Assembly (NCBI RefSeq): GCF_902686445.1
Contig: NC_062213.1
Location: 4,647,241-4,711,240 of the forward strand
DNA from: Sciurus carolinensis
Taxonomy: Eukaryota; Chordata; Mammalia; Rodentia; Sciuridae
Reading direction: 5' to 3'
Length of the DNA: 64,000 bases
Shown here: piece by piece, positions 22,661 through 34,910 of the stretch
Layout of the letters: every line of letters starts with the position of its first letter
Position numbering within the stretch: position 1 is the stretch's first letter
The notes under the pieces: model-generated
What the model was told of the DNA's origin: nothing
What the model saw: the letters and a program-made list of their open reading frames with translations, nothing else
Databases searched by the model: none
Position numbers and translations under genes: made by a program

Positions 22661-24100
22661 TTATGCTCGTTGGGTGTAAAGAAGTCTAAACTGTCATAAA
22701 TCAACACAAGTGAATCATATTCTCCACACGGGGACAAGTCCTGGAATAGCTTCTGGGCTTCTTTCTTTGGGTCTCCAGTGGATGGTGCTGGGGCAGAATG
22801 ACTGACTCCTGCCTGTTTGACAGTCTCAGGGTGTGAGATTTCAGGTCTGAAACAGGAGCAGAGCCCAGGGCAAATGGAACCATTGGTCCCTGGATAGGGG
22901 AAGCCTAGCACTCTTTATTCTCCTGATAAGTCTCTCTAGTAAGGACGATTCTCAGGAAGACAGAGTTTGGTCCGCAGCAACTGGAGGCAAAGCCTGAAAA
23001 CTGGAGGCAGGACCTCGTACAGCTTACCAGGAATGGTCCCGATGATACACAGACTATGCCTTGCTACACCATTGTGTGTGGAAAAAGAAAAGCTAAATGG
23101 ACACAAGGTAGAAAGGAGGAAAGTGAATGAATCAACCATTTGCTAAAGTATTAATTCCACTTTTCATGGAAGTGGGAGGTTTGATTAAGAAGGTGTGGTA
23201 ACCTTATCTCTGCTCAGAGTGCACTGGGGCTTTGACCATGAGCCCCACTGGCCTGAGGGTGTGGCATGGGCTCCCTCCCTGGGCCTGGCTGTCACGTGAT
23301 CCTTCCTTGGAAATTCCCCTTGGTTCTTTCCTGAGAGCATGCTACGGCCTGGCCTGCGGCTGGCTGCTGGTCTACAGAGAGTGATTCCTTCTCCTTGAAC
23401 TGGGGAGATGGCCAGGCAGCTCTGGCAAAGCCGAGGGTCTGCCGGATACCTGGCATTGAGAGCACTCACAAGCAATATCTCTGCAGGCTCTGGCTTTGGA
23501 ATCCCAGGATCACAAGAACTCTGTGGAACTTCAGACCTCATGGTGCCTAACCTCCACCTGTCTTGAGAAAACAGAGGACCAGCAGGTCCCGATGTCCTGC
23601 AAGACCACTATTAATTCAATGACTGCTCCTAGCCAAAAGTGCAGCCTGCTTCTCCATTTTTTCTCCTTCATTTTTTTCTCAACAGAAATTGTGCGTGTAT
23701 TGCTGTGTCCTGGTGCTCTGACAGCATAGAAACTAGAGTAGGAAGCCAACAGCACAGGGACTCACGGGGACAGGAAGGAGGAGCAAGGGGACCTGGAAAG
23801 CAGGTGGGAGCGTGGCATGCAGCAGGATTCTGCCTGTGCAAGGGCCTGGGCATCTGGCTACACAGAGCACCGTGTGGTGGGGCTGAACAGTGGCGAGTCC
23901 AGCTCTGGCCCAGCTTGCCAGGCTCGGAGGAGCTGACTTCAATCCGGGGGCCAACCCTAACCTCGGGAAACTGAAAGCCACTTCTGATGCACACCATTGT
24001 GGTCTGTGGGCCAAAGATGCAGCTCAGATGCAACAGAAGCTATTGAGCCCATTCTGAATGCCAAATATTCTAATGTACATGAACATGTCACTCCATGTTA
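22661..24100. other. Unclassified sequence
   Basis: No repeat or exon was recognised. The antisense frame 23185-23541 and the overlapping opposite-strand frames 23639-23974 and 23668-24033 have no domain. Confidence 0.4.
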
Positions 24101-24104
24101 CCCA

Positions 24105-24240
24105 ATGGCTTCATCTCTCCCTGCAATAAAACAAGAATAAGCAGAGCCTCAGAGAAACCGCAAAGCTTCCCCGAGGCCACAGAGGCCTGTGGCACAGCCA
24201 GGTCCACAGTCAGACTCACCTGATCCCAGAATGCCTGGGG
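24105..24240 (-). mobile_element. MIR-like fragment, antisense
   Basis: The stretch 'agcagagcctcagagaaacc' followed by 'gaggccacagaggcctgtgg' and 'agtcagactcacctgatccc' follows the antisense MIR order, with many substitutions. Confidence 0.45.
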
Positions 24241-24954
24241 CTGCTCATCTCCACCGCTCACCTCCCTGCGTTTGGTCTGAGAACTCTTGCTCCTTTAAAA
24301 ATGGGTTGCATTTTCTGTGTTCGTTAAGGACATCTTTGTTCCCTCACAAAGATATTTGCTGATAGTGGTCGCTAGGGTAGAGGGAGGTCAGCCCAGGTTC
24401 CAAAATGCAGTTACAGGAGGAGTGAGCTCCGAAGTTCCACAGCCCAGCAGTGACTGGAGGCCACACCAGTTCATTACATGTATTTTAAAGAACTGGAAGA
24501 GAGGAGTTCGAGGGTTCCCAGTGCAAAGAAATAACTGTAAGGAGACAGAAATGCTAAACTCTGATCTGATCATTATACATTATATGCTTGTATTGAATTT
24601 TCACACTATATCTTGAAACTAGATGTAATTAAATGAAAAATAGTTTAGTTGATAAAACCGTTCTTCTGTGTTCTCATATATTTTGTAGCTCATAAGCCAT
24701 GAACTTAACTCTTATGGTTAGGCTGTGATGGTTCCAAGGGAGGATAAGAGGTCAAGATCAGCAGATGTTGAACAGTGAGACCATACTGTCAAGGTTCAGG
24801 TCTGGGCTGGTGAGATCTTTCTGGTTTTTGGCACTGTACCTTACTCAGCAAAATACCTATGAGAGAGAATTATATTTGTATTCAGGTGTTTTGCAGATTC
24901 ACCGAAGGTGAATTTTTATGTGACCGGGCACGTTGTATTCATTTCCAAGCAGTA
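24241..24954. other. Unclassified sequence
   Basis: No family was recognised. The distal part, 24590-24950, is AT-rich and may belong to the L1 fragment that follows. Confidence 0.35.
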
Positions 24955-25255
24955 ACATTAATTATGTTGTTTTGCTCTTCTATGTAATTACTGAATTTTG
25001 GTCTGCTTGGTCTATCCACTTCTGAGAGAGCAATTTAAAAATGTTCCATTATAATTGTGTGGCTTTAGATTGTTTTTCTTTCATTCCATCAATTTTTGCC
25101 TGTATATTTTTAAACTACAATCTTATGTGTAGATTTATAATTGTGATTAGCCCTTTACAATGATTCCCTCTTATGTCTAGTGATACTTCTTGAAGTTTAC
25201 TTTTCTGATGTGAGTGTAGGTTTTTCAGAGAGAGAGATTGGTTCGAGCACCAAGT
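24955..25255 (-). mobile_element. Old L1 ORF2 fragment, antisense
   Basis: The stretch 'ggtctatccacttctgagag' (about 25009), 'ccatcaatttttgcctgtat' and 'cttgaagtttacttttctga' follows the antisense L1M ORF2 order. It is the same L1 region as at 300-1500, but a separate copy. Confidence 0.7.
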
Positions 25256-25899
25256 CTCTACTAGGTTCACCAATGCTACAACCATGGCTTTTCAAACATT
25301 TTCACTTTCCAAAAGTCTCTCTGCTCTAGAGTCATTGAGGCCTGTGCTGTGACTCTTCTTTGGGGGCTGGCCAGATGCTCCACAGGGTGTCCTTGATCAT
25401 TCCAGGTGTCTCTACATAATCGAATCTCCTAGTGGTGGAGCCCTGGCAACCTGGACCTGCTGAGAATGTCTGCCCTGGGCCCTGTTCAGGTTTGGTGAGC
25501 TCCCCTGTCACCACTCAGAGCAAGATTCCCAGGTGCGTTTTAAGCAGCTCTGATGTTCAGAGCCCCTCCAATGACCCTGCTCTTTTGGATAGATACAACA
25601 AGTTGACCTCTTCTTTGAGAGGATACTGTGGCATGCCCCTGGCCACTGACCTTAGTGACGTGGCAGCCCTCTGAATCTTGAGTTCATTACCCATGCTCTA
25701 GCATGCTTTTATCACATGGAGCACACGATTGCTTGCTACTCAAGCTAACCAGGTGCAGCTGGGATAACATCATTGATCCAGTGGAAGTGTGACCATCTTC
25801 AGAATAGCAGGACAACTCCCTCCCTAATGACTGTATCCTAGTAGAGATAAGGAGAGTCAGAATAGCCCTGGGAAAGAGAGTGGGTTGTCTACTTCTCTC
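25256..25899. other. Unclassified sequence
   Basis: No gene or repeat was recognised with confidence. Confidence 0.4.
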
Positions 25900-27560
25900 C
25901 CTCTCATGTGAAGGCTGATTTCATCTTCACTGCTGATAAGATACATCTCTCGATCAATAATCTCAAAACAAGTGCCAGAATCTGTCTATTGGTTCCAGCA
26001 AAGGAATGAATTCTAGTGCATCACTTGTTATCAGGACTAACACCTGCTTAAATTGTCCACCATAATCAGACAAGGCCCACCTGGAGTTTGCAAGAACCAG
26101 ACAGAACCCTTGAGTGGTGAGGGGGACAGTAAACCCTGAACCCTTCGGTTTCTGACAGTATTGTTGGTTTCTGCAGTTACCCCAGGTGTGTAGTCTCGAT
26201 TCTGATTGACAGCCTTGTCCAGGTTGGAGGACATGTCCCTAGACTTTCATGTGTTCATTACGGCCATTATAACTCTCCATGCCAGGGATCCAATGAAGGT
26301 CTTCAACTGCATGTGTGGTGGACTTACATCAATGGCTCACTGGAGGTCCTGGGCATATCCACAGTGTGGATCTGCAGGTGCACTGAGCTATGACAGGACT
26401 TGTTTAGAGTCACATTGATCCCCAGCCTCAAGAGGCCACCTCTGTAAGCAAAGGTCCATGATGGCATTCAGGGCTTCTCGGTATTGTTGTCTGGGACTTT
26501 ATACCAAACAATCCTCAACTGTCTGTCTGTCCCTCTTCCACCATTCCCGATTCCTTGGTTAAACACTGCAGTTCCTTTGGAGAGAATGACTGGGAGACGA
26601 CTCGAGAAATTTCAGCTCTTGGGTACTTCGAGTGATCTAGCCTGGTTTTCAGTCAGTGGGTGGTGTGTGTGACAGACCTGGGAACCAGACGGAGCTGCAG
26701 CTTGTTACTTCTCCATTGTGTTGTGAGCTCTCAAGTTAGTTGTTGCACAAGTCGAGTGACGCTTCCACCGGCTCTTGATTTTTCCTTATTATACAAATGC
26801 ACTAACGTTTTAGACATTGGCTCAGCCATCTTGCCCCAGGAACGTCTTGACCTTTAGCCATCATTGAACCCCCTGCAGATCAAAGAGCTCAGATGACCTT
26901 TGTGGCTTTGAAGTCCACCAGCTGGCCTCAGTCCCTACTACTGTCATTGCGGAATGCCCTCGTCATCACTGATACTTGGGAGGCCATTTCCATGGCGGCA
27001 TCTCCTATGTCAATGCATCCTGCATGGGCCAACCTTAGTTTCTTTTCTTCAGTGAGTCCTGACTGACATGAGGCCTAGTGGGAGGCCATTAGGCCTCAGG
27101 CCTGACGTTCAGCACACTGAGCCTCCAGACCATGAAAGGGGAACCTCCTTCAGTGCACCTTAGCTTTCACAGCTGGCCTTGAGCTCATGGTTGGTTGACC
27201 TAAGATGTCCTTTTCTTTTTAAGTGATCCAAGGAGGTGACCACGGCCAGAGCATTCACAGCCCACAGTTGTCCCTGCCCCTCTGCTGTTCTCGGCCATCA
27301 ACTTCAGTGCTTCCCGTGTCCGTACCACATCCCGCAACATGTGTGGATGTCTCTGAAACTGTGGTGTCGACACTCCACTTGCCACCATAACAGGGTCCTG
27401 TTGCCATCTAAGGGGCATGATGCCCAGATCCACAGCCCCACCCCTGTTTTTAAAGTCACTCCTGCTACCACCTGCTTTGGCCTCATGTCCATCAAAACCA
27501 GAATCAAACAACAGACGATACACATGCGTTTTATTTGGGGGTTTGACCATATTGTGTGAG
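25900..27560 (-). mobile_element. Possible LTR-retrotransposon internal region, antisense
   Basis: This 1.6-kb block has the even composition and style of an LTR-element internal region read backwards. Candidate segments are around 26160-26300 ('gtccaggttggaggacatgt') and 27000-27180. I could not match it firmly to MaLR, ERVL or ERV1. Frames are broken on both strands. It may instead be several unrelated old fragments. Confidence 0.3.
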
Positions 27561-28780
27561 GGTCAGTGGGAAGGGGAGACTTAGGAGATTCCCAGAGAGG
27601 CTGACTGGATACTGTCATAGGGATGCATCTCTGAGTGGTCTGCCTGGGGAGTGAGTGTAAGAAATGCTGGTCCTTGGTTTCTGTGTCCTAGTGGTTGAGG
27701 ATATCCCCAAAGCTATATCCACTGTCTCAGAGTTCTGGATTTTGAAGACATGGATGTAAAATGTTTACTGTCTCACCCTATTTTCTGAGTCAGAGACGTG
27801 CTGGGGTCAGAAGCTAGATGTGTGGCTTTTACCCCTGAGTGAGGTGCTGTCAGGTCACATGAATAAAGATGTGGAAATCTGCAGCAGCTGGTTGACTTAG
27901 CCATGTGTAGAACAGCATGTGAGGCCAAGGACTTGGAAGCAGTCTGCAGCGGTGTCCCATGCAGTAATGTGTACAATGGGAAAATCTAGGAGACACAGCT
28001 TCAGGCATGGCTGGATCTAGGAGTGAAGCAGAGTCTCCTGGGCAAGACCTCTATCTGTTCCTCAGCTCTGTCTTCTCCTGGTTGGTTTCATTCAGACTCT
28101 TTCCTTATGCTGGCAAGATGGCCAGCGAGAAGCATGGCTTTCACATCTCATCTCATCTCCTCAGCAATCTCAGGAGAATGAGGCTGCCTTGCCTTTTAAG
28201 GAGCAGTTCCAACAGGAGTGACCAATGGCATGACTTCCTCCTTGTTCCCCAAAGAACAGCTGGAGCGTGCCCTGAGGAGCCACAGGGCCTGTTCTCTCAC
28301 TCTCCTGTTCCTTGAGAGTCCAGAATCTTGGCCCATGCCTGGCTTTTGATCATCCCTTAATGAATGCTGGCTGAGCAAACGAGTAAAGGAGTGACTCTTG
28401 TTCCATAGCTCTTTGATGGATTTTATCTTCCTAAAAGGCAAGGGACACCCCAGTAGTTTAGGCCAAATCAGGCAGGCAGACTGGGTTGATTCTTTGTGAA
28501 ATTTCTGAAACTGTCTGTCCTTCCTAATTTTGGGGACATTATTTTATGTAACTTGGCAAATTACTGGTCATTTTGTATATTACTGTTTTGTAATTTACTG
28601 GTTATCCAAATTGCCTCCTTGGAGATCCAGTGGAAGCTTGGATTGGGATGGATTCATCTCATCGGGCTGATGTTAATTTTTAAATGACATTTGAGGCAAC
28701 ATCCAGAGAAAGTCTCAAAATCACCAATAGTTGCACAGAGTGTTAATAAAGAATTACTCTCCACAAATGGAGTCTCTGTG
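27561..28780. other. Unclassified, repeat-like in part
   Basis: The part 28080-28240 ('gctggcaagatggccagcga', 'catctcatctcatctcctca') has the look of an old interspersed repeat, but I cannot assign a family. The stretch 28480-28680 is AT-rich and unrecognised. Confidence 0.3.
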
Positions 28781-28784
28781 CCAG

Positions 28785-28960
28785 GTGCAATGTAATGAGC
28801 CAGGACTGGTGTCCAGGTGTAGAGCAAGGGGTGCCTGGGTTGCAGGGAGGCATTAGAAAGGTGCCAGGGCATTCCAAGCGGTCCAGGCCAAGAGCTCAGT
28901 GCGTCACTTCAGGCAGGACACAGTCTGGACAGAGATGGAGACTCTGCCTTAAGGATTTCC
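28785..28960 (-). mobile_element. Possible L2 fragment, antisense
   Basis: The stretch 'gccagggcattccaagcggt' (28862-28881) followed by 'ccaggccaagagctcag' resembles the antisense L2 3' region. It is short and diverged. Confidence 0.4.
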
Positions 28961-28984
28961 TGCACCAGAAGGAAACAGCTCTGG

Positions 28985-29150
28985 AGCCAGATGCAGAGGC
29001 AAGTGAGCGAGGAGTCAAAGCCCTCCATCCCTACTCAAAATTCCTCATTTCCAGATGTGCACAGCGACACCCCCAGGCCCCAGAGACCTCAAGTGACTTG
29101 CCCAGACGTGATCTGCTAGTCATGCTCAGAACGCTGCCCGGCAGGCGTTG
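28985..29150 (-). mobile_element. MIR SINE, antisense
   Basis: The stretch 'tcaagtgacttgcccagacg' (about 29089) is the antisense MIR core, with 'ctagtcatgctcagaacgct' downstream. Confidence 0.55.
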
Positions 29151-30485
29151 GTGCCTGGTGGGCTCCGTGCCCTGCCTCCTCCATCTTTGCTCTGTAACGT
29201 GCTGCTGTGTGGTTTCTGTCTAGGCGGCGAGTCTCTGAGAGCAGAGACGGAGTGAACTTGAACTGCCTCTGCAGGAGCAGGTCTACCCGCTGCTGCAGGC
29301 ACGGGGAAGTGGTCCAATTCCCACACAGCCTGGAGCCCAGCATGCCTATCCTCCTTTCCTTATCTGCAAGATGTTAGCTACCTAGCTGGTTGCTTTTATA
29401 ATTAAAGATTGTACTCAACAATTTCATTGAGTAATCCTGAAGTTAAATTGCTCACTTTAAATGGCAGAACTTCTCAGAGCTTCTCCCGGTCTGCCGGGCG
29501 TTGTGAACCCAGGGCGGAGCCTGCAGCCCCCACAGATGTTCCTGGTCCTTGCGAGCATTTGTCAGGGAGCATCTTGAAGGACCGGTGTTCTTGGAACGCT
29601 TTGGAAATGCTCACAAAGCCCTTGGTAGGTGCTGAAAATAGTATTTGCTCTTAGTGTTATTGTCGCGATTATTACTGTTGTTTTATTATTACTGATATAA
29701 TACAGGGACTGGGAGCTGAATGACCCTGAGATCATATTTCAGAAATCACAATTTTCCAATAGACTTTCATACCAGATCCAGCCAGGCCTGTCCCCTGTGA
29801 ATTTCTCTAGCTTCAGAACATACAAACTGAACGTAGACAAATCCCTCCTGTCCTTGCTAATTAGGGTGATGGATGGTAGAGACAGGACTGGGCCACGCTG
29901 CGGTAAAGATGATGGCTTTGCTTTTAATTAACTGTGCAGGGACTCGAGGGGCGCGGGGAAAGTGGAGCAATCTTCCTGCTCACTGCTCACTCCTGCCCCG
30001 AACGCACCAAGTCTTTGAGGACCCGCAACAAGAGAGCAAGCACGAAGCCTGCAGACCCCACTCAGTGTCTTCAGTCCTCCCGCTTCCAGGCGACGAGGGG
30101 CCAAGACAGACAGGAAATGGCAGATTCACAGCACTGGGCAGTCCAGCCTCTCTCCAAGCCCTCCCGGGGCAGGACTGGGTTATTCCTGGAATAGCTTCAA
30201 TCCCAAATAGTCACTTGAATGTTGAACCGTTCTCCCTTATTTATGTGCACGTTCTTGGAAGAAGGGAGTGCTTGGGGCTTTAAGGCCCATCCAACACCCC
30301 CAGGTCCCGTCCCTGGGAAGCGTGGAATTCTAGACGCACACCTTGGGCTGGGAGCACAGGCTGGGTTCTCAGCTGGAGTCTGCTATTCACTTGCATGGGA
30401 ACCTGGGAAGGTTCCTCCTCCATTCATCTGCCCTTTCCTGTGGGCTGGGTCAGTTCTGCTATGACAGCTTTTGGGTTGTGGCTGA
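29151..30485. other. Unclassified sequence
   Basis: No family was recognised. A short AT-rich run of ATT-type triplets lies near 29655-29705. The + strand frames 29873-30283 and 29934-30194 overlap each other in different frames and have no domain. Confidence 0.4.
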
Positions 30486-30489
30486 CTCT

Positions 30490-30889
30490 GACTAGTTTAT
30501 CTCATTTTGACAAATACTTGATGGTCACCTATCAGGTCCGGGGTCCTGGGATATGTGGTGATGCCCAAACCTGCTTCTGACTTCAGGGAGCTTGCAATCC
30601 AGAAAGAAGGTAAATGTATGCACGTGAAAGTCAGGTGGACGACATAAGTAACTCGAAGGGGCTCCGTGGTGTCAACAAAGACATGGGAGCTGGGATGAGC
30701 AGGCTTCAGAGGACATTCTGGAGTTGGTCAGGTGGGCAAGGTGGTGGCCAAGGCTTTCTGAGTAGAGGAACTGGCAATTGCAAAGGGACAGAAAAATGAA
30801 AAAGTATGGTTTTTGTGGGCAACTGGAGTCGGTCATGTGTTTGGGACATTGAGCATGGGTAAGCGCACGTGCGCACGCGCATGCGTGCA

Positions 30890-30939
<50 letters not shown>

Positions 30940-31065
30940 GTATGGACAGGGATGGGCAGAAGTTGGGATAAAACCACAAGCAGGAGAGAAGATCTTGGAG
31001 GTCCTTAAACATCACTGGCTTCCTTCTGAGGTCAAGATGAGGAGAGATCAGGATGGACCTCGGAT
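30490..31065 (-). mobile_element. L2 LINE 3' region, antisense, interrupted by a GT repeat
   Basis: The order 'gacaaatacttgatggtcac' (about 30509), 'gacttcagggagcttgcaat', 'tgagtagaggaactggcaat' and, after the GT tract, 'aggagagaagatcttggagg' (about 30980) follows the antisense L2 3' half. The dinucleotide tract seems to have grown inside this old LINE. Confidence 0.6.
30863..30938. repeat. 76-bp uninterrupted alternating purine/pyrimidine tract ending in (GT)n
   Basis: From 'gcgcacgtgcgc' (30863-30874, itself a perfect palindrome) through CG-, CA- and TG-rich steps and then about 23 GT units to 30938, purines and pyrimidines alternate without a break. Such DNA, especially with CpG steps, favours left-handed Z-DNA. 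The first 30 bases are mixed CG/CA/TG and the rest is pure GT. Confidence 0.95.
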
Positions 31066-34000
31066 TCTAGTGAGCTGGAGAGGGCGAGCGGGGGCTGGCC
31101 TGGGCTCTTTCTCATCAGGCAAGTCTTCTAAATTTCTGATTAGCTTGGGTGCTGTTTTCAGGACTGCAGATACTGATGGAGGAGTGACTCAGTGGAGTTT
31201 TAAAAGCGAGAGTTTCTTAGACTTGCTAAGTCAGAGGAGCCCACGGTTCTTTGCTTTTCTCCTGCACCCTCCTCAGCTGGTGCAGAGGTCCAGCACTCAT
31301 TTTTGATAAAAACCTTGCATACATTTGAGTCCGCCAGCTCTCCTGGACGGGTAGACAGCACAACTTTGGATTCCTGCCTCAAATCCTGCCTCTTCTTTGC
31401 TTGCTGATTTTGAAGGAAATGAATTAAACTTCCTGTGTTCAGTTGAAAAAGCAGCCGGCAGGAAGGGAGATGTCTGAGGAGGCAGGGATTTAGCGTGTCT
31501 TCAGGTGGGAAGCAGGGGAGGCCAGCCAGCACGGAAGCTGGCTGTGTCTCACCAGGTGCAGGAGCTGGTGCTTCCGCCAGGAGCTGGCACATCCTGTCTC
31601 TCTCCTCCAGCGCCAGCACGGGGAAGGATGTTCCTGAAATGCAGCTCTGACCTGCACATCTGCTCCTGGGCTCCTTCTCGCTCCCACAGCAGAAAGCCCA
31701 GCTTCCATGCTGGCCCCTCCCCCCCGGCCCCTCCCCGGCTCAGCCCCTTTCACCCAAAGGCAGAGCTTATCCCCACATGCAGGTGCACCCTTCTCCTGGG
31801 TCTGTCTTGGTCCCCCCTGCCTAGTGTCTTCTGTCCCCCATGCCCTAATTACCCAGCCACCTAGCCACTGCCCAAGTTTAAAATGGAGAATGCCCCATCT
31901 GGGACACTTTCCCAACTTGCTCCTCTGGGCCAGCAAGGAGCCAGGACTTCCTGGAGGGTTCTTGACCTTCCTCCCAATCCACACTATCCCACATCAATTT
32001 CTCAGTTCCAATCCTGTGCTTAATATTTCATTTATTCCCTTCTCTCTCCCATTACATGCTCTGAACGCTGTGGGGACACAGACACTGCCAGGAGGAGCTC
32101 ACCCCAGGGCCCACCCGCCAGGCACCTTCTCGCAGAGACAGGCAAGGCCGTCAGATTCTGAAGCTAACGGGAACGGGTGTGAACACAGACCACAAGACCA
32201 GGAGGAGTGCGGCTCCTTCCTGTGTGAGCTGGCGTCTCCAAGAGGTGGGCCTGGCCCTGCGCGACCCTCCTGCAGAGGTCAGTGGAACTGCTCAGGCCTC
32301 TCCGTGACAGTAAGGATGCTCCTGATCACGTCTGTCTCCCTCCCTGACCTCATCTGTGCCAGATGCAGTGTGGGTGGGCTGGAGCTGGCGAGGGCTGCTC
32401 CCCACCTAGAAAACGGCTGCCTTCCTGCTGTGCCAGGGTGGCGGGAGGATCTCTCCCTCCTCTCCTCGTGCTTTGATGAAGCCACTCCTTAGGACCCACT
32501 TTAGCCGTCACCAACCTTAACATCCTGGCCTTGAGCTGTGAATTCCTGGCCCACAGTTGCATCCTCAGCACTCACAGGGCCTTGACAGACTCTTCCCCAG
32601 GCCGTGAGCTGGCACCCCACGAGTGCCTTCGCACAGCCCTCACGGCGATCCTTCATTGTGCCTGTTCAGTGTTTTCTGCTTTCGAGGTGGTTTGCTAATG
32701 CTCCAGCCAGAGCATCTGCTTAGTGGGGACGAGTGCACGAACCTCCACGTAGTGAGTTCCAGCTCCTGCCACTGCTGATCGCAGGCTTCCGTTCTCACCA
32801 TCCTCTCTGGAAGGAGGCCCCAGCCTGCCTACAGATCCACCCAGGCTTGGAGGCCTGACCTTTGCTTACAACAGCCCTGCTCCTCTCAGGGACTGCAGTC
32901 CAGCTGCTGACCCCAGGGTTCTGCTGTCTGCTGCGAGAGCCACCCATGGCTATCCCTGCCCTTCTGGGAGTCCGGTCTCCAGGTCGCTGCCCTCTAGGAT
33001 GCCCAGGTGATGAGCTGGGGCTAGGGAGGGAAGAAGGTAGTGTCGACCCCCCCATTCCAGTGGGTCGATGACCACCTGAGGGTCAGGTAAGTCAACACCA
33101 CCCTGAAATCCCGTAGCAGACAAGCAGCAGAGGTTGGGCTTGCACCTGGGTGTCTGCCTCTGATGGGTGGTGCTCAGCTTAGGCCGCCTCACTGGGCGGT
33201 GCACCCATGCCCACCTGCTGAGCACTCCTGTGTCCCCTTTTCCTGAGATTTGTCCTTGCCAGGGCAGGAACGACCCTCCCCAGGACTCAGCCGTGGGCAG
33301 TTCTGCCGAGAACCCCCTTCTGTGGGTCAGGCTAAGCACTGCCCTGCCACCCTGCTGTCCTTGCAGCCTTTCTGGGTTCTCCGAGCACCATGTCCTCAAG
33401 AGGTCACCAGTTGCTGAAGCCCTGCCTCCCCCTCTGCTTTCAGGGAACTTGACCTGAGAGACTCCCAGACCCACCCTTTCCCTGTGCCACATGTGGGAGT
33501 CGGCTCACTCGGACATTCTCTGTATTGCCCTGTGTCCAGGGATATGTCACCCTGGCTTCTGGGAGCTTGGTGAATGGCTGACTGGGGGTTAGAGAAGGAG
33601 GGGTGGGGCATTTATTCCTCTGCCCCTGCTTTGCTCTGGCTCTTGGAGTGTGACCATGTGGCCCATCTTGTCATCTGTCCCTGCTCATGGCTCCAACTGT
33701 CAAAATCACTCCCGCCCCTCCCCCTTCTCCATGGGCGCTGATGTCTTCCCCACCTCACCTATTGCTGCTAGTCCCTGGCCACTTGACATCTGAGCTGCTA
33801 ACCCTAACATCTTAACCCTAACACAGGCCCTTCTGTAAGAGTGCCTTCATTCAAAGACTCCAGCTCAGATGGACATCTGTTTCTTGCCAGGCACCCTAAT
33901 TGCTTTGCTTTCATCTGACAGATCTACTCAGATTGATTGCTAATGGCTACCTGAAGTGGCATGTTTAGGGAGAGTGCTGGGATCCATTAGTGATGTCTGT

Positions 34001-34095
34001 CAGTGTGCAGCAGGGTAGGCTCTGAGTGCTATGTTTTGGACTTCTCTGAACTGGATGGCCCCATCTCTGAGATTCCTTTTGGCTTTGACTTCTAG
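31066..34095. other. Unclassified GC-rich sequence with a long chance frame
   Basis: No repeat or exon is supported. The longest open frame of the window, 31707-32492 (+, 261 codons), lies here. It starts in a proline-rich stretch and has no domain or signal peptide that I can see, and antisense frames overlap both of its ends. Two 'taaccctaac' words near 33798 are too few for a telomeric repeat. Confidence 0.4.
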
Positions 34096-34300
34096 AATCT
34101 ATTTATGAACAAAGAGATCAATTTCCCTGACCAGAGAAGCCTAAACAAAATGATGGAGTTAATGACTGTGGCCAACAGGCTGACAGCTTATTGGCGAATA
34201 AGACATTGACACTGTGGGAAATTATCTTCTCTGTGTGGCCAATTAATCTTGACTTTTAATCTTGACTTTGTGGCTCATGTACTGTCAGTACTGCTGTCAG
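34096..34300. promoter_or_regulatory. Candidate conserved noncoding element
   Basis: This is an AT-balanced, complex segment with words such as 'gagttaatgactgtggccaa', 'agcttattggcgaataagac' and 'ggccaattaatcttgac', and it matches no repeat family that I know. A 12-bp near-tandem 'taatcttgactt' lies at its end (34245-34268). The character resembles mammalian developmental enhancers. Conservation was not tested. Confidence 0.25.
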
Positions 34301-34485
34301 TCATGGACCCCCAGGGCAGAGGGTGGGAGGGTCTTTCACAGGCTTTTGGAACCAGGTGTAAAAATGATTGGGGGGGTCTGTTGAATGCAAACCTTTCCTG
34401 TTACAGGTGGGTCTGGTCATATCAGAGACAGTAGAGTGATTTGCTCTACAGCCTTTGTAAATGCATATTTTTATTAAGGATGCTT
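34301..34485. other. Unclassified sequence
   Basis: No family was recognised. Confidence 0.4.
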
Positions 34486-34489
34486 TTTG

Positions 34490-34910
34490 ATCAGTTATTG
34501 TGGACCAAATCTTGTGCTATGTTATGCAAAGGAATAACTCCATAGCCTTAAGACTTGCAAGGGTGAGAGACCTTAAGCAAAGATCACACAGATAAATGTA
34601 TACTTTCAGAATTTTGTTTGAATGATAAAAGTAAAGAATGGAAGCAGGACTACTTCAGATGATGTTCAATTATGAGAGACCTGGAGTCTGGTAGGAGGGG
34701 CCCAGGTGGAGATCTGGTGAATTGTTGGCTCAGGCAGTGGGGACAGTAGACACAAATATCCTGAGGCAGAGAGATGAAGGAATGGAAAACAGGCCAGAGT
34801 ATTTGGACTGCAACAGGGATGAGGAAAATTCAATAGGAAGAAGAGGAGAGGGAGGCAGGGTCAGATCATGCAGGGGTGGAGGACAGCAGCACACCAGAGG
34901 GTGGTTAGTG
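34490..34910 (-). mobile_element. Probable L2 fragment, antisense
   Basis: The stretch 'gcaggactacttcagatgat' and the later 'ggcagggtcagatcatgcag' (about 34853-34872) follow the antisense L2 3' order. Divergence is high. Confidence 0.4.

Noticed and set aside
30672..31306. Frames encoding poly-(Thr-His) or poly-(Cys-Val) stretches
   Set aside because: These are translations of the GT repeat and carry no coding signal.
33798..33826. Interstitial telomeric repeat
   Set aside because: Only two 'taaccctaac' words separated by unrelated bases, with no hexamer array.
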